Shown: piece by piece, positions 52,401 to 61,400 of the stretch
Numbering within the stretch: position 1 is the stretch's first letter
How the letters are laid out: the number at the start of each line of letters is the position of its first letter
The notes under the pieces: generated by a model
Told to the model about the DNA's origin: nothing
What the model saw: the letters and a program-made list of their open reading frames with translations, nothing else
Databases searched by the model: none
NCBI GenBank assembly: GCA_000226015.1
Contig: JH153212.1
Coordinates: 580,270-644,269 of the forward strand
Origin: Mnemiopsis leidyi
Taxonomy: Eukaryota > Ctenophora > Tentaculata > Lobata > Bolinopsidae
DNA: 64,000 nucleotides
Direction: 5' to 3'
Made by a program: the position numbers and the translations under genes

Positions 52401-55400
52401 ACATTCATAAGTTGAGTTTCCTCAGTTCGACGCCGTTGAGTTGCTTTGGAAACCAGGGCTACAGTGTGCTCTACAGTCTGAGAGTGACAAGGGATGTCGC
52501 AAACGAGTGGTTTTTCGCGAACCGCTTTAAGCTCATTCGCGGTCAGGTTTAGGATAACTGGTAAAAAGGTAACTGGCTCCCACTATAGTTGCTGAAGGTC
52601 TGAAAAACAAGCCTCTTCAGTGGATTTTCTGGACCTTGAATCCTCTGCAATCGGTATATATACTCCTATTCATCAACTCATCAAGTGTTAAATGAACCCT
52701 CACATGTGGTCGTGACGTCCTGTGTGTGGTTTTTTAGAGATGTGAGCCAGTCGATGATATGGAAAAACCGGAGTACACAACTGCAGTTCTGTAGAGTTCC
52801 GTTTAAACACGGTTATTTCTTCATCAAGAGATTAAGAAATATATTAGTGATTTACAATGTTTGACCTCATCAACGGACTTGATTTGACCAGATTAAGCAA
52901 GACGTTAATAACTACGTTAAACAGGATTAAAGTTTATTTTTGATGACAATAATAGAGAGAGTAAAAGCCCCAGTCCCTTAAGGTTGTTAGATCTCAATTT
53001 CGTAGCTGTTCAGTGTGATACGACAAAGAGTTTATGAACTTAGTGCAATTTAGAACAGCCGTGTTTACATGCTTAGACGAAATTGCGTGATGATAAGAGA
53101 TTGAGTTTTTAAAGAGAACCAGACTTCAGAATCACAAGTTTGAAGAAGTTTGGGGAATAAAACCGGAGGACTTTGTCCGTGGCGGATCCGCCACGGATTC
53201 CACCAGAACGTTCTTTTCGGCGGAATCCGCCGGGTCCGCCTGAGTCCGATCGGATCTGCCATCAACTCACGGACAGTCCGCCAAAATTTTGTCCGCCAAC
53301 CAGTCTTAAAGCTGAGTTCTGCGAGTAGGTGAAACAGTTCCGCCGCGGAATAAGTCCGAGTAATAAAAGTATGCTGATTCCGCCGCGGACTTGGTGGATT
53401 AGGGTTACCCTAACCCTAACCCTAACCCTAACCCTAACCCTAACCCTAACCCTAACCCTAACCCTAACCCTAACCCTAACCCTAACCCTAACCCTAACCC
53501 TAACACTAACCCTAACACTGTAAAACTATTACCTCTCGTCTCACTCTGTGTTACAAAATGTACAGAGTACGACGAGTAAATAAGTACTACCTGGAATACA
53601 GAAGTACATGTAGACATCAGAGCTGCTTTGACGTAAAACGAACAAGTCATACTTCAAGATGTGAACTGTGATGAGGGGTAACGACAATTTTTTTCAGTAA
53701 GATGACACTTAGCATAAGTGGTTCAATTCATATTAACACAATTCAAGTTTCTCGATCGGCGATCGAGGATGCTTCATGGCGAATGCTCTCGACTGTCTCC
53801 TTGTGCCAGCGGGGGGCACCTAAGGCACGTTCTTTCATGAGAGGTGCCAAGTCTTGATTCCTGTAACACAAACTGCTTCGACTATACTCAGAAGAATATA
53901 TATTCGGGATGTATATATATATATATATATATATATACATCCCAAATTAGAGTTGTGTTCCTTGCTATTGCCCCGGTTGCTGAGATGAATTGGTCGACCG
54001 AGTCTTCGGCCTCAATCAGTTGAACCAATCCCCGGGTTGCTTAGGGCCCGGTGAACATGTGTTATCTCACTTTTATTCGATCAGTGTAGCAAATCGTGCC
54101 CTCAGTCAAGCTTGTATAATTGCGGGGCTAAATTTTCAGGCAGCCACCATAAAGGTTTCATTTTTCAACGGACACAATTTTCATCTAAAAAATTCCTTAT
54201 TCTTGCTTGTTTTTTTAATCTAATTCACCGTATTTTATCCTTCTAGCTATGCTTAGATAAGTTTTTAAGCCAAATTGGCCTTCATAAAAACGAGTCCTTA
54301 ATTTTAAACCTATTTTTTGTTTCAGATTAAGGCATCATGAAGCTCACCCTTTTTGTATTGACCTTAACGGCTTTCATCAACAAAGGATTATCTTGCAGCC
54401 AGATTCAAAATCCAAGTGCCACAATCACCATAAATGGTTCCGATGTTACACTGAAGTGGAACAACGATCGCCCAGACGCAAGTGGAAAGGTGAATGGAGA
54501 AGTCATTAAAGGGTCGGTCACTTTCCCTGATGACAGAACCTACTTCTTCAACTACTACAAAGACGAAGAAACGATTTACTGGGATGGAGACAAGGGAGAA
54601 ACCTCGAACATTTGGATATCTGCCAAATGTGTGACAAGTTCTTGCTCTCAAATCGAGAATCCAAGTGCCACAATTTACTTTGAAGGCTCCGATTTGACAT
54701 TGCAGTGGAAGAACAGCCGCCCAGACGCCAGTGGAAGAGTCACCAGCAAAGTACTCACCGGGTCGGTCGACTTCCCAGACGACAGAGAGTACACATTCAT
54801 CTACTACAAGGACGAGGAAACAATCTACTGGGATGGAGACAAAGGAGAAACCTCAAACATTTGGACATCAGCCAAATGTAGTTCTAGCTAGGAACTTTTA
54901 ATCGAGAGTTTTTAAGGATAAACTGATTAAACTTCGACCAATTGGATCATTTTTGCAGTCTCGTAGATGACAGTTTGATTTTGTAGATGTCAGTATGATT
55001 CAGTAACCGCATTCAGTATTTGAGTTTGTCTTTGTTTTACACCTCGAAATCGAAGAAAAAAAAACTCAAAATGCTACTCTAAAGTTCAAAACTTAAATCA
55101 AGTTATGATTTGCGAAAATCTACAAAATCCCGAAATTTAAAATTGAAAGTGTTAGTTTAACTTCAATAAGTGGGGAGCAATAGAATGGAGAAAAAAAAAC
55201 AAAGTTCGCCAGTTCTATTCCCGAAGTTTAAAAACGGCTCTAAATTCTGAGTTCTAAATCGGTCACTGCACTTTAGAGCCAAAATACTATTTAAGTAAAC
55301 GCACCTCATAGCTAAATTAAGCTAAATGGCTTTTAGGCAAATCCGTTCTCCTGTTCTTCTTACCAAACTTTCACATTTATCACATCTTGGATAGATCCTT

Positions 55401-58400
55401 ATCCACATGCTGCTGTGTGTGAGCACGCAATACACGATTGGAAAGGACGTGATCCATTGAATTTATCATGAAAAAGGGATCCTCGTTGTCGCAACATATT
55501 GCGAATCGCATCACCTGCTAGGTCACCTCGCGAAGAGACATGCTGCCTTGTCTCGGAAGCTAGGGAGGTAATAAGATGGTATGCACCTCCAGTATATATG
55601 GCGAAGCTGAGTATGGAGTGTATGCATAATGCTATTTTGACGGTGAGGCCTATCCGACTATCAGGGGTCTATCCGATTTGGAGGTCGAGATCAGAGGTTT
55701 CTATTTCCACTTCAACACGGCCCCATCAATCTCACGGGGGTCAGATCACACCGTGTTGTTAGTGACGAATCTGTGAAATCTGGAGATGTGATGGATCACT
55801 GGGGTTGGTGTGAGGCGAGGTGCATGTGGCAATGTGAATCGATGTCATGATAGGTGTGTTGGTGAGCCGTTAATGAACAGGTCCTCCAGATATATTATAG
55901 CGCTGGCAAGCGCGACCGGGGAAAAACTCCCGCCCCCCTTGCCAGGGCCCAACAAAGCCCCCTTTACCTAGGCCAAGGAGGGGCCAAAGGCCCCGACGCA
56001 GGCCAGTTGTCGGAGGAGGGGGCTGAAGGAAAAACAAGCGCCCCTCTCGGAAAAAGTTTTCAACGAAAGTTGAAAACTGACCAGTGCTATTATACACGAT
56101 CCGGTAAAACTCAAAACACGGCTATCTAGGAAACCACTTTCCCGATCACTTAGAAACTTAAAACTTTGCAGTTTTTGTTTTTAGTATGTATCTAGGTGAT
56201 CCTGAAAATTTCAGGTCTCTATCTATTGAGGTGCGTCCGTAGTAACGTTTTAAAAAACACATTTTTCAATTAAATTCGTCTGATCTATCTATATACATAT
56301 AATTTACCAAAACCCAAAACTTGGGTGTAGCGTGACCGTCTATTAAAGTCAGCATTGTCCATTAAACATCGAAAAGGAGTGATATCAGTTAATGGACCGT
56401 TTTTTTAAAGAGAGACTGGGTCTGAAAGTTAGGCCCACAAGAGGGTAACACCATATGGAGTTTAGCCAGTCTCTAGGGTGAGGGGGAAAAGGGGAGAGGT
56501 AGTAAGGGGAGATATGAGGGGGTCGGTAAAAGGGGGAAGTGAAACGGTTACAAGGGAGACAGAAAGAACCTGTACCAGAAGTTAAAGATAACGTGGAGGC
56601 AGAAGCTAGAGCTAAGTAATTCCTGTATTGTCGATGTCTTCGGGTTCGAGTAACCTTCTAGTTTTGTTTGTGTATTTTATAATGGTTGTAATATGTATGT
56701 TATCGAGATGTCGTTAATGGAGAGGTAGTACTCGTTGAAGTAGTGTCCTCTAAGTTGAGTTGTGGCAGGGCATTGATCGAGAAGATGTGATACTGTTTCC
56801 TCTCGGTGTCCGCAAAGTGGACATTCCATGGTGTCTGCTTTCTTCATGTTAAAGAGGTGTTTGTTAAGGCCACAGTGGCCTGTGATGAGTTGGACGGCCG
56901 TTCTGTAGTCTTTTCTGTTGTTGATGAGGGTGGAGTTAATGTTATTGATCGTCTTGCCTGAGTTGCGGCCAAGGATCATTTTAGTGTGTTTTGGTCCATT
57001 TTTGGTCCAGTGCTCATTGTTGAGTTGTATAACTTGGTTGTTGATATACAGTAAACTCTCGATTTACCGGGCCTCTATTTACCGGGTCCCTCTATTTACC
57101 GGGCCTCCTTCCTTTCCCCCGAAATTTTTCAATATTTTTACACAAAACATTTTTTTCCGTCTTTTATTTGGCCATGGGATATGAGCTTTCAATAGGAGGC
57201 ACCGGTACACGTGACATTTTGGTAATTGTATCTCTTCGCCATCTGAAACCGTGATAGAGCCTTAACATGCAAGTTGACAGGTCATACACACGTGTGTACT
57301 GATATATATGAATAATCCTACCTATGCTGCATCACAAGTTGCGGAATACTGAATAAATAAGCCTCTTTACTGTTTATATGCAACGTAACGTTAACCACGG
57401 CATACAAACACAATTAAACGATCGACCTTGAGATTACTGATTGAAGATGTAATTCAGAACGTTGGATCCATTCTCGCATTTCTAAATGACTCAAGGAGTA
57501 CTTTTATCAAGAAGTTTGATCAGGATGACGTTTACATATAGCTATCAATAACTTAAGTTACTATTTTTGGCCAAAATTAGGCAATATTTTGGTCAAATNN
57601 NNNNNNNNATCAACCAGATGTGCAACAAGTTCTTGCACTGAGATCGAAAATCTGTACGCCAACATCATACATCACTGGCTCCGACGTGACACTGAAGTGG
57701 AACAACGATCGTCCTGATGCAATTGGGAAGATAAACGGCGGAGATATCACTGGAAAAGTCGACTTTCCTGATGACAGAGAGTACACATTCAACTACTACA
57801 GGGGAGAACAAACAATCTACTGGGATGGAGACAAGGGAGAGACCTCCAACATTTGGACATCAGCTGGGTGTTTTTAGGATCTGTGAATCAAAGAGTTGAA
57901 GGACTAATAGATTAAACTTTTCCCAATTGAATCATTTTGTAGTATTTGAGATTACAGTTTTATTTCGAAGATGTCAGTATGGTTAAGTAACTGCATTAAA
58001 CATTTGTGTAAATCTTTGTCTTATCGAAACCAAAGTCAATAACTCAAAACGCTACTCTAAACTTAAATCGAGTTATATTTTGCCGAAAGTCCCGCAATTT
58101 GACAGTGTTAGTTTAACCTCAACATGTGAGGGGCAATAAAACGGAGAGAAACATTTACTAACGTGATGAGAGTGGCGAGGAGGTAGTTTTGGGCGAAGTT
58201 AGAAGGACAGGCGAATCTCATTCCGGCTGTGGTGCATTTTGAGATTGCGGTGTAATAGGCCACCTTTTCAGGGAACACCTTGAACATTAAGCCACCCTCT
58301 GAAATGCGTAAGAAAACGACCAGTGATCATGCGGTTTAGGGTGTATGTTAATGCAAGTTTTAATATGAACCAGCAAAAAAGATTCTTTATATAAGATGGA

Positions 58401-61400
58401 AATTTTTGAATTTATTTGGAAGTTTCACAAAATGTGGCAATGTTGGATAAACAATGATAAGCCTATGTCATCAATATCCCTTACCTCCTCGGTCACCAAA
58501 GTATGGGGTTGGTCCTTCCATGTAGTTCACATCGTCAGTGTCAGGCTGAGAGGTAGAATCACCCCCACTCGTATCTACATTTTCTGAATCCTTACTCTCA
58601 TCTGCCGTTGACTTATCGTTATCTGGCATATTCTTATCACCACCTGGCACAGTCTCATCGCCGCCATCAGGCATATTACTATCGCCATCATCTTGATCTG
58701 GACTGTCTCCACTTTCTCCCGATTGGGGTAGAATTCCTCCACCCACAATCCTGCCTCCTAGCGCTCCCATTTCTTCAGCGGGGTCAAACTCACTACTGTA
58801 ATTCCAAACTTGACCCGAGCAGTCAAACAGACCATCCCAGATGAAGTGTTGACTACCGACTCCGGGCAGGCCGGAAGTGGGGTGCACACACAGACACATC
58901 ACTCCCAGACACTGCGACGCCTCGTAGGTACCGTCAGGGTTGCAGTCTGGTTCGGGTCGACCAGGCATGGGAACTGCTCTGCCTTGGGTGGATATGTAGC
59001 GAGGAGTGCTGAACAGGTCCTTCGATTGTCGACACTTGGAGGGCACATCTGTCTCTCCTGTCATAAATTTGTATGGGTTAAACTAACAGGATTGAGTTTG
59101 TTGTTGATGAGTTGGATTAAATGTAAAGAAACAAATTGTCAGAAAAGTATTAAATTGATATCGACTCTTGATAACCCACCCATATCAAAGAAGTATAGTT
59201 GTGTAATGTCCTCTTCCAACTCAACAAGTTGAGAGCTGCGACGGTTAGATATAGAGTACACATAAAGGCTTGAGCCAGATACATAGTACAGTTGGCCATT
59301 AGAAAAGTAAACGTTCAAAATCCTGTTCTGCTGTTGGTTTAACGTCACAAGTTCTGCTTCAGAGTTCTTCTTGATCTCCAGGAATGGTTTTGATTTCACC
59401 TAAGAATTCATTAAAATAAAATATTTTGTTTCCCTGTTGAATTTTAACTGCACAAAATCAAATGTGAGAAAAACTTTCCAATTTCCTGAAGCAGAGAGTC
59501 TAACCATTCTGACCATAATTTAAAGGATAGAGATGATTTTGACAAGAATTACACTGTAGCCCTTATAGATTTTTGTAGTCCTAAAATTTTAGATGTGAAA
59601 GAACATAAATTTATACACATTTTGAACACTTTGAAACCCCATGGCCTAAACCTTAACAACCCCTTTTCAATCCCTTTACTTTACAGATAGTTTTTTCCGT
59701 GTTTCTACCTTTTTTGACAGTTTGAGTTTTTAGTCTAGTTTTAAACTAACATCACCTTTTATTTTTAGGTACACTTAGGATGAACTCGAAAGTACTATGA
59801 ACCTCATAAAGATGTTTTAATTCTCACAGTTTGATCAAGCATTTGTTTCGTCTGATTGCTTCAAGGGAAATTCTTTCAAAAGAAAGAGAGTCTAACACTT
59901 ACAACTGTTCCGTCCGTGAGGTAGAAGTTGTCGGTGTCGGGGTCCCAGGTCATGTCTGTCACTCTCTCCAGGCCAGTCAGCTTGAAGGAAGTATACCTCT
60001 TGTTCGTCAGGGAGTATTTGGAGATCTTAAACCTCCCGTCCGAGCCTTCCAACCAGAACAATCGGTTGCTCACACTTTGAGTAAAGGATATTTTTAGATG
60101 TTTATTAATTTATCATCATACAAAACTAACAGTTTTATTGATTAATCACTTAATTAATGAAAACCGCTATTTATGGGGAACTGGTCACTATCTTTTTGTA
60201 TCTTGTGGCAGCAATAGATCAATGAAAGATATGAAAAATATTACTATTTTACTAATGTTAGAACGTCAAGAGCAAACTCTAATCACAGCAACTTTGTTCC
60301 ATAACCAACCTTCAGGTCTTGAAAGACTAATATTGGGGACAAGAAGCACGATAAAGCGAGGTAAATACAAAAGTTAGAACTAGGCTACAATACTGACGTG
60401 TCAATCTTGAGGAAGCGAGGGTTGTCTAAGCCAGACTGCAACACCTCCAACTTGCCGGTGTAGAATCCCAGTCCACCAAGCTCTCCAGATGACGTCAGCC
60501 AATACAGACTCTTGTAGGAGGGGTTATAGGAGATTCCGGATACCCCTTCCAGCTCGTCTATCACCATCACTGGACTTCCTGAAACCAGAAAACAATGATG
60601 TTGGTGGGATGGTGTGTGGTTCTTCATTGTTTGTTAAAGGTTAACATGATTTTCAGATTTTTCTTGGAAAATCAACAAAAATGCAATAGAAAACTATAGA
60701 TACCTGTAGCGTCAAAGTTGAAGGGCTGCTTCATGATTTTTTCTCCGTCAAACGTGGAGTAATACAGCATCATCGACTTGACGTCCACGTGCAAGTTTCC
60801 TGGTTCAGGTCTAGAAGATTCGACGAAATCGTCTGGATTGTCCAGATTGACACGTTTGATGGTGTCACTAGTGGTGTACACCACGTACCGTTGAGGAGAT
60901 ATGTCGGGCAGGACCCCCGGAATTGCGGGTTTTCTGCCAGACCCAGTAGAGGGCCGCATTGTAATACCTGTAGAGAGGACTACATGGCACATCAGAAAAG
61001 GAATAACAAGAATATACCTCATAGTACAGGACATCAAGGGCAAGATCTTTCTTATTTCTTATTTCTGTATTCAATATAGAGAGAGGCTAATAACCTGGTC
61101 TGTCACAATCGACGTCTTGCCAGACATAGAACCTCTCTCGCCGAGTTGGTCTGCCGAGTGGGTCCACGCAGGAACACACATGTTCAATACACTGAGTCGA
61201 GGAGAAGCTGCCATCTCCCTCACAGCTGACCTCCCTACTCCCAGGCAAGACAAGGACTTTGTTCAGAGATCTGACGTAGGTCGGGGTCGAGTGTAACTCC
61301 TTCAGGATCAAGCACGGAGTTATGTTTTCGACGCTCTCTAAGGGATGGAGTTGAATTTATAAGTGACCTGGATAACTTGATCTATTGGTTTAATGACAAC

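Larger units (their letters stand above)
49149..58162. other. 9-kb intron of the giant lectin gene carrying opposite-strand genes and repeats
   Basis: Exon 58163-58299 ends in phase 2 with the first half of CTLD1 (MRFACPSNFAQNYLLATLIT) and exon 49040-49148 begins with the matching phase and the next CTLD segment. The intervening DNA holds a 1.7-kb segmental duplication with a small secreted-protein gene family, a foldback element, a telomere-type array and transposon remnants, all annotated separately. Stretches 49149-49645, 50412-51352, 53521-53905, 53944-54136 and 56095-56676 contain no gene that I can support. Confidence 0.75.

Noticed and set aside
53329-53650. LTLTLT and LGLGLG open frames
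   Set aside because: Translation of the telomere-type hexamer array.
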